Position numbers and translations under genes: made by a program
In this document: positions 15,804 through 25,055 of the stretch, in pieces
Numbering within the stretch: position 1 is the stretch's first letter
Layout of the letters: each line of letters starts with the position of its first letter
Notes under the pieces: generated by a model
What the model was told of the DNA's origin: nothing
Database searches by the model: none
What the model saw: the letters and a program-made list of their open reading frames with translations, nothing else
Assembly (NCBI GenBank): GCA_030372335.1
Contig: JAUDCW010000019.1
Direction: 5' to 3' (one strand)
DNA: 42,172 nt
Source: JALCOL01 sp022649665
GTDB lineage: Bacteria; Bacillota; Bacilli; Lactobacillales; Enterococcaceae

Positions 15804-15897
15804 GATACTGGAAACTATTCAGTGATCTTAGTCCTGTTTAACTTTCAAGTAAATGGGGCTTCAAAGTATCCCATTTACATGTGGGATGCTTTTTTTT
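15795..15897 (+). promoter_or_regulatory. ilv attenuator (competing hairpins and terminator)
   Basis: Three helices can be drawn. Helix 1 is 15795-15810 with 15820-15835 (14 of 16 pairs) and covers the end and stop of the leader peptide. The antiterminator pairs GTAAATGGG (15849-15857) with CCCATTTAC (15870-15878) perfectly. The terminator pairs AAGTATCCCA (15864-15873) with TGGGATGCTT (15882-15891) before a T run. CCCA is shared, so antiterminator and terminator exclude each other. Stalling on the leader codons should free the upstream strand and let transcription reach ilvD. Confidence 0.88.
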
Positions 15898-15914
15898 ATA
15901 AGGAGAGTGGCGCA

Positions 15915-17600
15915 ATGAGAAGCGATAAAATCAAAAACGGGGTCGATCAGGCACCAGCAAGAAGTCTTTTATACGCGACCGGACAAGTCAAAAATGCCAA
16001 AGACATGCAAAAGCCGTTCATTGCGGTGTGCAACTCATATACTGACATCGTTCCGGGACATGTCCATTTGCACGAGCTGGCGCAAGTCGCTAAAGAAGCG
16101 ATCAGAGAAGCTGGGGGGATCCCTTTTGAGTTCAACACGATCGCCGTTGATGACGGGATCGCGATGGGACATATCGGGATGCGCTACTCGCTTCCCAGCC
16201 GCGAGCTGATCGCCGACTCGGCGGAGACGATGATCAATGCCCACTGGTTCGACGGAGTTTTGTTCATGCCGAACTGCGACAAAGTCACCCCCGGGATGCT
16301 GATGGCCAGCATGCGGACCAACGTTCCTGCGATCTTCTGCTCCGGCGGGCCGATGGAAGCCGGCAAAGGGCTTCACGGCGAACAGACAACGCTCTCGACG
16401 ATGTTTGAAGCAGTCGGCGCCGTCAAGGATGGCAAGATCACGAATGAAGAATTCGAATTCTTGGAACAAAATGCCTGTCCGACTTGCGGTTCGTGCGCTG
16501 GGATGTTCACTGCCAATTCGATGAATTCGCTTTTGGAAGGAATCGGCATGGCACTGCCGGGCAACGGCACGGTCTTGGCTACATCAGAAAAACGCCGCGA
16601 ATTAGTCCGCGAATCGGCGAAATGCTTGATGGGACTCGTCGAGCGCCAAATCAAGCCGCGCGACATCGTGACCAAAGAAGCGATCAGCGATGCTTTCGCA
16701 CTTGACATGGCGATGGGCGGGTCAACGAATACCGTACTTCACACGCTCGCGGTCGCTCATGAAGCCGAGATCGATTATCCTATGGAAGAAATCAACCGGG
16801 TAGCGGCGCGGGTTCCCTATTTAGCAAAAATCGCACCGTCTTCCAGCTATTCGATGAATGATGTCGAGCGCGCCGGCGGAGTCTCAGCGATCTTGAAAGA
16901 GCTGGTCGATCAGGGCGGGATCTTGCATCCCGACCGTATCACGGTCAGCGGCAAGACTTTGCGGGAAAATGTGCAGGATGCGGAAAACAAAAATCCAGCC
17001 GTGATCCATCCAACTGCGGAACCATATAGTCCAGTCGGCGGCTTATCGGTCTTATATGGAAACTTGGCACCGAACGGCAGCGTCATCAAAGCCGGCGGGG
17101 TCGATCCAAGCGTCAAGAAGTTTACCGGCAAGGCGATCTGCTTCAACTCGCATGACGAAGCAGTTGCTGCGATCGATGACCACACTGTTGAAGCGGGACA
17201 CGTCGTCGTAATCCGCTACGAAGGACCAAAAGGCGGACCGGGGATGCCTGAAATGCTCGCCCCGACGTCCAGCATCGTCGGCCGCGGCTTAGGAAAAGAC
17301 GTCGCCCTGATCACTGATGGCCGCTTCTCTGGCGCGACACGCGGCATCGCCGTCGGACATATCTCGCCGGAAGCCGCTGCGGGCGGTGCGATCGCGCTCG
17401 TCGAAGACAATGATACGATCGAGATCGATTTGACTGAGCGGACGCTGACGTTGAAAGTTGCCGATGAAGAGTTGGCAAAAAGAAAAGAAAAATTACCGCA
17501 TTTCAAATATAAAGTTAAAAAAGGCTATCTTGCCAGATATACATCGCTGGTAACTTCCGCCAATACCGGTGCAGTACTCAAAGTACCATCTGAAGACTAA
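15915..17600 (+). CDS. ilvD: dihydroxy-acid dehydratase
   Basis: 561 residues, full length for the family. It carries the Fe-S and active-site motifs PNCDKVTPGM, CPTCGSCAGMFTANSMN and, near the C-terminus, TDGRFSGATRG. It dehydrates 2,3-dihydroxy-isovalerate and -methylvalerate in valine and isoleucine synthesis. The ATG at 15915 follows AAGGAG; the frame is open further upstream, but only through the attenuator. It is the first gene of the operon, 18 nt before ilvB, under the attenuator described at 15795. Confidence 0.97.
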   Translation: MRSDKIKNGVDQAPARSLLYATGQVKNAKDMQKPFIAVCNSYTDIVPGHVHLHELAQVAKEAIREAGGIPFEFNTIAVDDGIAMGHIGMRYSLPSRELIADSAETMINAHWFDGVLFMPNCDKVTPGMLMASMRTNVPAIFCSGGPMEAGKGLHGEQTTLSTMFEAVGAVKDGKITNEEFEFLEQNACPTCGSCAGMFTANSMNSLLEGIGMALPGNGTVLATSEKRRELVRESAKCLMGLVERQIKPRDIVTKEAISDAFALDMAMGGSTNTVLHTLAVAHEAEIDYPMEEINRVAARVPYLAKIAPSSSYSMNDVERAGGVSAILKELVDQGGILHPDRITVSGKTLRENVQDAENKNPAVIHPTAEPYSPVGGLSVLYGNLAPNGSVIKAGGVDPSVKKFTGKAICFNSHDEAVAAIDDHTVEAGHVVVIRYEGPKGGPGMPEMLAPTSSIVGRGLGKDVALITDGRFSGATRGIAVGHISPEAAAGGAIALVEDNDTIEIDLTERTLTLKVADEELAKRKEKLPHFKYKVKKGYLARYTSLVTSANTGAVLKVPSED

Positions 17601-17618
17601 GGACAGGGGGGCGGTCAA

Positions 17619-19319
17619 ATGGCAGAAGAAAATGAAGAAATATCTGGTTCGAAGATCCTGATCAACGAACTAGTCAAACAAGGAGTCGAAATGATTTTCG
17701 GCTATCCGGGCGGCGCAGTACTTCCGCTATATGATGAGATCTATGAAGGAAAGGTCCGCCACATCCTGATGCGTCACGAACAAGGCGCGGTCCACGCGGC
17801 AGAGGGCTATGCAAAAGCGACCGGCAAGCCGGGTGTCGTGATCGTAACGAGCGGACCGGGGGCGACGAACGCCGTGACCGGGATCGCTGACGCGATGAGC
17901 GACTCCGTACCGTTGATCGTTTTTACCGGCCAAGTCGCAACACCCGGCATCGGAAAAGATGCGTTTCAAGAAGCGGATCTTTTGGGGATCACGATGCCGA
18001 TCACAAAAAACAATTATCAAGTTCGTTCGGTCAAAGATTTGGCACGGGTGATCGCTGAAGCGTTTCATATCGCGAATACCGGCCGCAAAGGACCTGTCGT
18101 GATCGATCTGCCGAAAGACATGACGATCGCCCGGGCGCAGTCGCAAAAAGGCAAAGCGAAAGTCGATCTTCCCGGATACCAGCCGACGCTTGAACCCAAC
18201 GCCATGCAGATCAAAAAAGTTTTGAGTGCCCTGGCTGAAGCAAAAAAACCGCTTATCTTAGCAGGCGGCGGCGTCATCCAGGCGGAAGCTGCGGCTGAAT
18301 TGACCGAATTTGCCGAACGTTATCAGCTTCCGGTCATCGCGACGCTCTTAGGTCTCGGCGCGATCCCGGTCGACCACCCGCTGTTTCTGGGGATGGCTGG
18401 GATGCACGGCTCGTTTGCCGCAAATATGGCGCTCAGCGATTGCGATCTCTTGATCAATATCGGTTCGCGATTCGATGACCGTTTAGCAAGTGCGCCGCAA
18501 GAGTTCGCGCCGCACGCGACAGTCGTCCATATTGATGTCGATCCGGCTGAAATCGGCAAGATCATCGATACGCAGATCCCGATCGTTGCTGATGCCAAAA
18601 ACACGCTGACGGCGCTTTTAGCAGAACCCATGCCGGCAGCGCCGGTCGATCATTCCAATTGGCTGCGGCTCAACAAGCAGCGCAAGAGTCTTCATCCATA
18701 TGTGTATGACCGCGAGGCGACTGATTGCATCAAACCGCAAAAAGTTATCGAGCTCGCCGGCAAAGTGACCAGCGGCAATGCGATCGTTGTGACTGACGTT
18801 GGCCAGCATCAAATGTGGACGGCCCAGTATTATCCGTTCAAAAACGAGCGTCAGCTGATCACAAGCGGCGGTTTGGGAACGATGGGCTTTGGGATCCCGG
18901 CCGCGATCGGTGCACAGCTGGCCCGTCCTGATCAGGAAGTCATCTTGTTTGTCGGCGATGGCGGATTTCAGATGACGAATCAGGAGTTGGCGATCTTAAA
19001 TGAATACGATCTGCCGATCAAGATCATCCTGCTGAACAATCATTCACTTGGGATGGTCCGCCAGTGGCAGGAAGCGTTCTTCAACGGCCGCCGCTCAGAA
19101 TCAGTTTTCACGACGCAGCCGGATTTCTTGAAAATGGCTGAAGCTTATCATATCAGCGGCACGCGGCTCAGCGATCCGAAAACTTTCAGCGAAGCTTTTG
19201 CGGCAGCACTGAAAAAGCGCGGACCGCAGCTGATCGAAGTCGAAGTTTGTTCAAGGGAACATGTCTTGCCGATGGTGCCGGCCGGCAGTCCGAATTATCG
19301 CATGCTGGGGGTGAAGTGA
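17619..19319 (+). CDS. ilvB: acetolactate synthase, large (catalytic) subunit
   Basis: 566 residues. The N-terminal thiamine-diphosphate domain has the catalytic Glu in RHEQGAVHAAEGYA. A middle domain follows, then a C-terminal TPP/Mg site with GDGGFQMTNQEL and a downstream NN, as in anabolic AHAS. It condenses pyruvate with pyruvate or 2-ketobutyrate. The presence of ilvN straight after it, with no gap, shows that it is the biosynthetic enzyme and not the catabolic AlsS. Confidence 0.97.
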   Translation: MAEENEEISGSKILINELVKQGVEMIFGYPGGAVLPLYDEIYEGKVRHILMRHEQGAVHAAEGYAKATGKPGVVIVTSGPGATNAVTGIADAMSDSVPLIVFTGQVATPGIGKDAFQEADLLGITMPITKNNYQVRSVKDLARVIAEAFHIANTGRKGPVVIDLPKDMTIARAQSQKGKAKVDLPGYQPTLEPNAMQIKKVLSALAEAKKPLILAGGGVIQAEAAAELTEFAERYQLPVIATLLGLGAIPVDHPLFLGMAGMHGSFAANMALSDCDLLINIGSRFDDRLASAPQEFAPHATVVHIDVDPAEIGKIIDTQIPIVADAKNTLTALLAEPMPAAPVDHSNWLRLNKQRKSLHPYVYDREATDCIKPQKVIELAGKVTSGNAIVVTDVGQHQMWTAQYYPFKNERQLITSGGLGTMGFGIPAAIGAQLARPDQEVILFVGDGGFQMTNQELAILNEYDLPIKIILLNNHSLGMVRQWQEAFFNGRRSESVFTTQPDFLKMAEAYHISGTRLSDPKTFSEAFAAALKKRGPQLIEVEVCSREHVLPMVPAGSPNYRMLGVK

Positions 19320-19796
19320 TTGCGCAGAATGATCACAGCTACTGTAAATGATACTTCCGGGGTCATGAACCGCTTTACCGGCGTTCTTTCCAGACGGCAA
19401 GTCAATATCGAAAGTATTTCAGTCGGAAGAACGGAACAATGCAATATTTCGCGGATCACGATCGTCATCAATGTCGCTGACGAGAAGGAAAGCGAACAAG
19501 TGCTGAAACAGCTCAACAAGCAGATCGATATTTTAAAAGTGTCGGACATTACTGAAGAGCCGCACTTGGAGCGCGAACTGCTTTTAGCGAAGATCAATGC
19601 GCCGATCGCGCAGCGGGCCGAGATCCAAACGGTGATCGATCCGTTCCGCGGCTCGATCATTGATGTCAATTCGCGCAATATCACGATCCAGGTCACCGGG
19701 ACCAGTGAAAAAATCGACGCTTTTCTAGAAGTGATGTCGCCATACGGCATCAAAAAAATCTCGCGCACGGGGATCATCGGTCTTCTGCGCGGCTAA
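19320..19796 (+). CDS. ilvN: acetolactate synthase, regulatory subunit
   Basis: 158 residues, the usual length. An N-terminal ACT domain starts MITATVNDTSGVMNRFTGVLSRR and includes the valine-binding type loop around NIESISVG, followed by the conserved C-terminal half (RELLLAKI region). It activates IlvB and gives it valine feedback. The start is TTG 19320, directly after the ilvB stop, with GGGGGTGAAG upstream; an ATG three codons later is possible. Confidence 0.95.
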   Translation: MRRMITATVNDTSGVMNRFTGVLSRRQVNIESISVGRTEQCNISRITIVINVADEKESEQVLKQLNKQIDILKVSDITEEPHLERELLLAKINAPIAQRAEIQTVIDPFRGSIIDVNSRNITIQVTGTSEKIDAFLEVMSPYGIKKISRTGIIGLLRG

Positions 19797-19809
19797 CTAA
19801 CGGTGGGTC

Positions 19810-19828
19810 AAGATCAAATGATCTTTTC
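19810..19828 (+). other. small hairpin between ilvN and ilvC
   Basis: AAGATC-AAAT-GATCTT can form a 6-bp stem in the 72-nt gap, followed only by TTC. It is too weak for a clear terminator; it might be an mRNA stability or processing element. Confidence 0.35.
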
Positions 19829-19868
19829 ACATATAGTCACAGCAGCAAACAAAATTGGAGGGAATTAT

Positions 19869-20867
19869 ATGGAAGCAAAAATGTATTATGAAGCAGATGT
19901 ACCAGGGAATCAATTGGAAGGCAAAACAGTTGCAGTCATCGGTTATGGTTCACAAGGCCATGCGCATGCACAAAACTTGCGCGATAACGGCAACAAAGTG
20001 ATCATCGGGATCCGTCCTGGTAAATCCGCCGATAAAGCCAAAGAAGACGGGTTTGAAGTCGATACCGTCGCTGATGCAGCGAAAAAAGCCGACATCGTGA
20101 TGGTCCTGCTTCCAGATGAAATCCAAGGCGATGTCTATAAAGCAGAAATCGAACCTAACTTGGCCGAAGGAAATGCTTTAGCATTTGCGCACGGCTTTAA
20201 TATCCATTTTGACGTCATCGTTCCTCCAAAAAATGTTGATGTATTTATGGTTGCTCCTAAAGGTCCCGGACATCTCGTACGCCGGACATTCAAACAAGGA
20301 TTCGGGGTTCCGGCATTATTTGCAGTCTATCAAGATGCCACCGGCAATGCTCGCGAACTTTCAATGTCCTATGCTAAAGAAATCGGTTGTGCACGTGTCG
20401 GCCTGTTGGAAACGACCTTCAAAGAAGAAACAGAAGAAGATCTGTTCGGCGAACAAGCAGTCCTCATGGGCGGGTTAACGCACATGATCGAAGCTGGATT
20501 TGAAGTATTGGTCGAAGCGGGCTATCAACCAGAACTTGCTTACTTTGAAGTTTGCCATGAAATGAAATTGATCGTTGATTTGATCTATGAAGGCGGCTTT
20601 ACGAAGATGCGCAAGTCATGTTCGAACACGGCTGAATATGGCGACTATGTTTCTGGCCCGCGCATCATCACGCCAGAAGTCAAAGAGAACATGAAAGCTG
20701 TTTTGAAAGATATCCAAAACGGTAAATTTGCAAAAGAATTCCGTGATGACTACAAGAATGGTTTCAAAGAATTCTATAAAATGCGTGAAGAACAAAACAA
20801 TCTGCAAATCGAAAAAATCGGGGCAGAATTGCGCGCCAAAATGCCGTTTACACAACAACACGACTAA
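19869..20867 (+). CDS. ilvC: ketol-acid reductoisomerase (class I)
   Basis: 332 residues. The N-terminal Rossmann fold has VIGYGSQGHAHAQNLRDNG. A loop of the NADPH-preferring kind follows (GIRPGKSADKAKEDG). The knotted C-terminal domain carries the metal-site motifs DLFGEQAVL and AYFEVCHEMKLIVDLI. It isomerises and reduces acetolactate or acetohydroxybutyrate with Mg and NADPH. The start ATG 19869 follows GGAGGG. A frame start at 19803 exists but lacks a good site. A terminator-like hairpin follows at 20893, so ilvC may be expressed above ilvA. Confidence 0.97.
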   Translation: MEAKMYYEADVPGNQLEGKTVAVIGYGSQGHAHAQNLRDNGNKVIIGIRPGKSADKAKEDGFEVDTVADAAKKADIVMVLLPDEIQGDVYKAEIEPNLAEGNALAFAHGFNIHFDVIVPPKNVDVFMVAPKGPGHLVRRTFKQGFGVPALFAVYQDATGNARELSMSYAKEIGCARVGLLETTFKEETEEDLFGEQAVLMGGLTHMIEAGFEVLVEAGYQPELAYFEVCHEMKLIVDLIYEGGFTKMRKSCSNTAEYGDYVSGPRIITPEVKENMKAVLKDIQNGKFAKEFRDDYKNGFKEFYKMREEQNNLQIEKIGAELRAKMPFTQQHD

Positions 20868-20892
20868 GCGATGTTTTTGTAATGCGGGTAGA

Positions 20893-20930
20893 TGGGGCCG
20901 TGACAAGACTTTTGTCACAGCCCTGTTTTT
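20893..20930 (+). terminator. terminator-like hairpin between ilvC and ilvA
   Basis: GTGACAA pairs with TTGTCAC, extended by GGGGC/GCCC-type pairs across one mismatch, and is followed by five T. Its core matches the hairpins after asnB and metK. ilvA lies 20 nt downstream, so read-through or a hidden promoter must serve it. Confidence 0.8.
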
Positions 20931-20949
20931 CTTATAAGGGGGAATTTTT

Positions 20950-22212
20950 TTGGAAGAAGCTGTCGTCACTGAAAAAGAAGTTTTAGAAGCATACAAAGCG
21001 CTGGAAGGCGCGGTCAACCACACACCGCTGCAATTCGACCGCTACCTCTCAGAAGCTTACGGCTGCAAAGTGTATCTGAAAAGAGAAGATTTACAAAAAG
21101 TCCGCTCTTTCAAATTACGCGGTGCGTATTATGCGATCAAAAATACACCACCGGCTTTATTGAAAAACGGCGTCGTTTGCGCGAGTGCGGGAAACCATGC
21201 ACAAGGAGTCGCTTACACGTGCCAAGAAATGAAAATATTTGCAACGATTTTCATGCCGACGACCACTCCCCAGCAAAAGATCACGCAAGTGAAATTTTTC
21301 GGCGGGGCGTTCGTAAAAATCGTTTTGACGGGAGATACTTTTGATGCGTCTGCTGGCGAAGCAAAAATGTTTGCCGCTGAAAATAATCAGGCATTCATCG
21401 ATCCGTTCGACGATCCGAATATCATCGCGGGCCAGGGAACGCTGGCCGTTGAGATTTTCAACGACCTTTTAGAAAAAGGCGAGACTTGTGATTATCTGCT
21501 GACCGCGATCGGCGGCGGCGGTTTGATCAGCGGAGTTTCAGCGTATGCCAAAGGCGTCAGTCCGACGACGAAAGTGATCGGTGTCGAACCGAAAGGCGCG
21601 GCTTCAATGCAAGCAGCCTTCAATGAAGGCTGTCCCGTCGCTTTAGATACGATCGATAAATTCGTCGACGGTGCAGCGGTCAAAGAGGTCGGCCAGCTGA
21701 CTTATGTGCAGGCGAAAGAAAACGTTGATGGTTTGATCGCAGTTGATGAAGGGCAAGTCTGTACAACGATCTTGAATTTGTATTCCAAACAAGCGATCGT
21801 GGCTGAGCCGGCAGGAGCATTAAGTGTCGCCGCATTGACGGAACTCAAAGATCAGCTGGCAGGGAAAACGGTCGTTTGCGTGATCAGCGGCGGGAACAAC
21901 GATATCAACCGGATGGCCGAGATCGAAGAACGCTCGCTGGTATTCGAAGGCTTGAAGCATTATTTCGTAGTGAATTTCCCGCAGCGCCCCGGCGCTTTGC
22001 GCGAATTCGTGACTGATATCTTGGGACCGAATGATGACATCACTCGTTTTGAATATACGAAAAAAGTCAACCGCGGAACCGGCCCGGTCGTGATCGGGAT
22101 CCTCCTGCAGCAAAAAGAAGATCTGCCGCGCTTGTTGGAGAAAATCGAAGCGTTCGATGCGAAATATATCTACCTGCAGGAAGATCCGACGCTCTATGCG
22201 CTTTTGGTATAG
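20950..22212 (+). CDS. ilvA: threonine dehydratase (biosynthetic)
   Basis: 420 residues. The N-terminal PLP fold has the lysine in SFKLRGAYY, a phosphate-binding glycine loop (AIGGGGLISG) and SAGNHAQG. The C-terminal part has a single ACT-like regulatory region (KHYFVVNFPQRPGALREF), giving a shorter protein than the two-ACT enzyme of enterobacteria. It makes 2-ketobutyrate from threonine, the first isoleucine step. The start is TTG 20950 after AAGGGGGA. It is the last gene of the ilv operon, beyond a terminator-like hairpin. Confidence 0.95.
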   Translation: MEEAVVTEKEVLEAYKALEGAVNHTPLQFDRYLSEAYGCKVYLKREDLQKVRSFKLRGAYYAIKNTPPALLKNGVVCASAGNHAQGVAYTCQEMKIFATIFMPTTTPQQKITQVKFFGGAFVKIVLTGDTFDASAGEAKMFAAENNQAFIDPFDDPNIIAGQGTLAVEIFNDLLEKGETCDYLLTAIGGGGLISGVSAYAKGVSPTTKVIGVEPKGAASMQAAFNEGCPVALDTIDKFVDGAAVKEVGQLTYVQAKENVDGLIAVDEGQVCTTILNLYSKQAIVAEPAGALSVAALTELKDQLAGKTVVCVISGGNNDINRMAEIEERSLVFEGLKHYFVVNFPQRPGALREFVTDILGPNDDITRFEYTKKVNRGTGPVVIGILLQQKEDLPRLLEKIEAFDAKYIYLQEDPTLYALLV

Positions 22213-22220
22213 CTTGCCGC

Positions 22221-22249
22221 TTGATAAATGACAGGAATTTTGCTACTAT
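22221..22249 (+). promoter_or_regulatory. promoter of the leuS T-box transcript
   Basis: TTGATA (22221-22226) and TACTAT (22244-22249) are spaced by 17 nt, placing the transcript start just before the T-box leader. Confidence 0.75.
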
Positions 22250-22255
22250 GGCTAC

Positions 22256-22462
22256 ATTAAGGAGTAGTAGAGAATAAGGATTTTTCAGCGAGCGCGTGGC
22301 AGGTGGGAACGCGCAATTCTTTTTTTCGAACTTGCCGAAATGATCGATGAAAAATCGGCGGCAGCCGTTATCATGCAAGAGGCAAAGGAGTCGTTCTTTT
22401 GCAAAATTAGGTGGTACCGCGTGAACTACGTCCTATAGACTTTACGGTCTATAGGCTTTTTT
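22256..22462 (+). promoter_or_regulatory. T-box riboswitch (tRNA-Leu sensing)
   Basis: The leader has the AGTA motif near 22265, the stem I apical signature CAGCGAG then GGCAGGTGGGAA (about 22285-22310), and the T-box sequence AGGTGGTACCGCG (22409-22421). A terminator stem CCTATAGAC/GTCTATAGG (22432-22455) with a T run follows. The likely specifier is CTT (22331-22333) after GAA, a Leu codon, in line with the leuS gene downstream. Uncharged tRNA-Leu should stabilise the antiterminator. The specifier choice is less sure than the class. Confidence 0.93.
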
Positions 22463-22498
22463 ATTTCAGACAGTAAACCAAACGGAGGCGGAAAAAAC

Positions 22499-24916
22499 AT
22501 GGTTGCTTACGACCACAAAAAAATCGAAAAGAAATGGCAGAAATACTGGGCAAAACACAATACATTCAATACCGGCGAAGATCCGGCAAAACCCAATTAT
22601 TACGCGTTAGATATGTTCCCTTATCCATCCGGCAAGGGGCTTCACGTCGGCCATCCCGAAGGCTACACGGCAACGGATATTTTGGCGCGTTTCAAACGTG
22701 CACAAGGCTACAATGTGCTTCATCCGATGGGCTGGGACGCTTTCGGCTTGCCCGCTGAACAATATGCGATCGATACCGGCAACGATCCGGCAGAATTTAC
22801 CAAACATAATATCGAAACATTCAAGCGCCAGATCAATGCGCTCGGCTTCAGCTATGACTGGAACCGCGAGATCAATACGACGGATCCGGAATATTACCGC
22901 TGGACACAGTGGATCTTTACGAAGCTTTATGAAAAAGGCTTAGCGTATGAAGCCGATGTGCCGGTCAACTGGGTGCCGGAACTTGGGACCGTGATCGCTA
23001 ACGAAGAAGTGATCGACGGCAAGAGCGAACGCGGCGGCTATGATGTTGTCCGAAAACCGATGCGTCAATGGATGCTCAAGATCACTGCCTATGCGGACCG
23101 CCTGCTGGAAGACCTTGATCTTCTCGATTGGCCGGAAAGCATCAAAGACATGCAGCGCAATTGGATTGGCCGTTCGGTCGGCGCCGATGTCGATTTTGAA
23201 GTCGCTGGAAGCGATGAGAAATTCACGGTCTTCACGACGCGTCCCGATACATTGTTCGGTGCGACTTATGCGGTATTGGCCCCAGAAAATGCGCTCGTTT
23301 CTAAGATCACAACGCCGGAGCAAAAAGCGGCAATCGACAAGTATGTCGCTGAAGCAGCAAAAAAATCCGATTTGAACCGGACTGAGCTCAATAAAGAAAA
23401 AACCGGCGTCTTTACCGGTGCGTATGCGATCAATCCAGTCAACCAGCAGAAACTGCCGATCTGGATCGCCGACTATGTGCTGGCGACGTACGGGACGGGT
23501 GCGATCATGGCGGTACCAGCGCACGATGAACGCGACTTTGAGTTCGCTCAAAAATTCGAACTGCCGATCATCCCAGTTTTAGAAGGCGGCGACGTTTCAG
23601 TAGCGCCTTATACCGAAGACGGTCCGCATATCAATTCGGGCTTTTTGGACGGTCTCGGCAAAGAAGAAGCGATCGATACGATCGTTACGTGGCTGGAGGA
23701 GCATCATGTCGGCAAAAAACAAATCAGCTACCGCTTGCGCGACTGGCTTTTCAGCCGCCAGCGCTATTGGGGCGAACCGATCCCGATCATCCACTGGGAA
23801 GACGGGACGACGACGGCAGTTCCTGATAATGAACTGCCGCTGCGTCTGCCGAAGATGAAAGACATCAAACCGAGCGGCACCGGCGAGTCGCCGCTTGCCA
23901 ACGATACTGAATGGGTCAATGTGGTTGATCCGATCACCGGCAAAAAAGGCAAACGCGAAACGAATACAATGCCGCAATGGGCCGGTAGTTCGTGGTATTA
24001 TCTGCGTTATATCGATCCGCACAATAAAAAAGTGCTCGCTGATTTTGAAAAATTGGAAGAATGGATGCCGGTCGATATTTATATCGGCGGCGCAGAACAC
24101 GCGGTCTTACACTTGTTGTACGCGCGTTTCTGGCATAAATTCTTGTATGATATCGGGGTGGTCCCGACACGCGAACCGTTCCAAAAATTGTTCAACCAAG
24201 GAATGATCTTGGGCGCCAACAATGAAAAAATGTCGAAATCCCGCGGAAACGTCGTCAATCCGGATGAAGTGATCGAGCATTACGGGGCAGACTCGCTGCG
24301 TCTTTATGAAATGTTCATGGGACCGCTCGATGCGTCGATCGCTTGGAGCGAAAATGGTCTGGAAGGCGCGCGCAAGTTCCTTGACCGCGTTTGGCGGCTG
24401 ATCGTCGACGAGGATGGAAAAATGCGCGACCGCATCACGACGATCAATGACGGCAAACTAACGAAAATTTATCATCAAACCGTTAAAAAAGTCACGGATG
24501 ATTTTGGCCAGCTGCACTTCAATACCGCGATCTCGCAGCTGATGGTCTTCATTAATGAAGCGAACAAACAAGAAGTGCTGCCGTATGAATATATCGAAGG
24601 CTTTGTTCAGCTTTTGGCACCGATCGCACCGCACATCGGCGAAGAGCTCTGGCAGATCCTCGGCAACGAGGAAAGCCTGACGTATGCACCGTGGCCGGAA
24701 TATGATGAAAATGAACTGCTGGAAGATACAGTGGAAGTCGTTTTCCAAGTCAACGGCAAACTGCGTTCTCGTCAGCAAGTCGTACGCGACTTGGAAAAAG
24801 AAGAGCTGATCGCGCTTGCCAAAGCCGATGCCCAAGTCCAAAAATTCACAGAAGGTCTGACGGAACGACGGATCATCGCGATCCCGAACAAATTGGTGAA
24901 TATTGTCGTAAGCTGA
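22499..24916 (+). CDS. leuS: leucyl-tRNA synthetase
   Basis: 805 residues, full length for Firmicutes. The class I HIGH signature appears as HVGH within YPSGKGLHVGHPEGY, the KMSKS loop as NEKMSKSRGN, and a CP1 editing domain (FTTRPDTLFGATY, AVPAHDERD) lies between them. It charges and proofreads tRNA-Leu, including the TAA isoacceptor at the start of this window. ATG 22499 follows GGAGGCGG. It is controlled by the T-box just upstream; no partner gene follows on the same transcript before a new promoter region at about 24950. Confidence 0.98.
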   Translation: MVAYDHKKIEKKWQKYWAKHNTFNTGEDPAKPNYYALDMFPYPSGKGLHVGHPEGYTATDILARFKRAQGYNVLHPMGWDAFGLPAEQYAIDTGNDPAEFTKHNIETFKRQINALGFSYDWNREINTTDPEYYRWTQWIFTKLYEKGLAYEADVPVNWVPELGTVIANEEVIDGKSERGGYDVVRKPMRQWMLKITAYADRLLEDLDLLDWPESIKDMQRNWIGRSVGADVDFEVAGSDEKFTVFTTRPDTLFGATYAVLAPENALVSKITTPEQKAAIDKYVAEAAKKSDLNRTELNKEKTGVFTGAYAINPVNQQKLPIWIADYVLATYGTGAIMAVPAHDERDFEFAQKFELPIIPVLEGGDVSVAPYTEDGPHINSGFLDGLGKEEAIDTIVTWLEEHHVGKKQISYRLRDWLFSRQRYWGEPIPIIHWEDGTTTAVPDNELPLRLPKMKDIKPSGTGESPLANDTEWVNVVDPITGKKGKRETNTMPQWAGSSWYYLRYIDPHNKKVLADFEKLEEWMPVDIYIGGAEHAVLHLLYARFWHKFLYDIGVVPTREPFQKLFNQGMILGANNEKMSKSRGNVVNPDEVIEHYGADSLRLYEMFMGPLDASIAWSENGLEGARKFLDRVWRLIVDEDGKMRDRITTINDGKLTKIYHQTVKKVTDDFGQLHFNTAISQLMVFINEANKQEVLPYEYIEGFVQLLAPIAPHIGEELWQILGNEESLTYAPWPEYDENELLEDTVEVVFQVNGKLRSRQQVVRDLEKEELIALAKADAQVQKFTEGLTERRIIAIPNKLVNIVVS

Positions 24917-24950
24917 TTTTTCGCCGCTATCCAAATAAATCGATTTGTAT

Positions 24951-24956
24951 TATAAT
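24951..24956 (+). promoter_or_regulatory. -10 box for asnB
   Basis: TATAAT at 24951-24956 lies about 100 nt upstream of asnB; the -35 region is weak. The leader that follows contains two inverted repeats (CCAAT/ATTGG near 24962 and the hairpin at 24995). Confidence 0.55.
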
Positions 24957-24994
24957 GAAAACCAATGATTCTTGCGAATTGGAATGTCAGAAAG

Positions 24995-25022
24995 AGAGCT
25001 GGGAGAAACACTACCCAGCTCT
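24995..25022 (+). other. leader hairpin before asnB
   Basis: A perfect 9-bp stem (AGAGCTGGG with CCCAGCTCT) and a 10-nt loop lie 16 nt before the GGAG site. It is followed by TTGATTG rather than a full T run, so it may be a weak attenuator, an mRNA-stability hairpin or the end of an unseen small RNA. Confidence 0.5.
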
Positions 25023-25055
25023 TTGATTGAAAAATAACGGAGTGTGATGTTAACA

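Noticed and set aside
19797..19868. A terminator between ilvN and ilvC.
   Set aside because: The 6-bp hairpin there has no T run behind it, so I list it only as a weak structural element.
22940..24934. Minus-strand frames of 60-203 residues opposite leuS.
   Set aside because: leuS is intact and conserved over the entire stretch; no ribosome site or known motif was seen in the antisense frames.
24995..25040. A T-box or other riboswitch before asnB.
   Set aside because: The leader is only about 90 nt and lacks the T-box sequence and stem I motifs; only simple hairpins are present.
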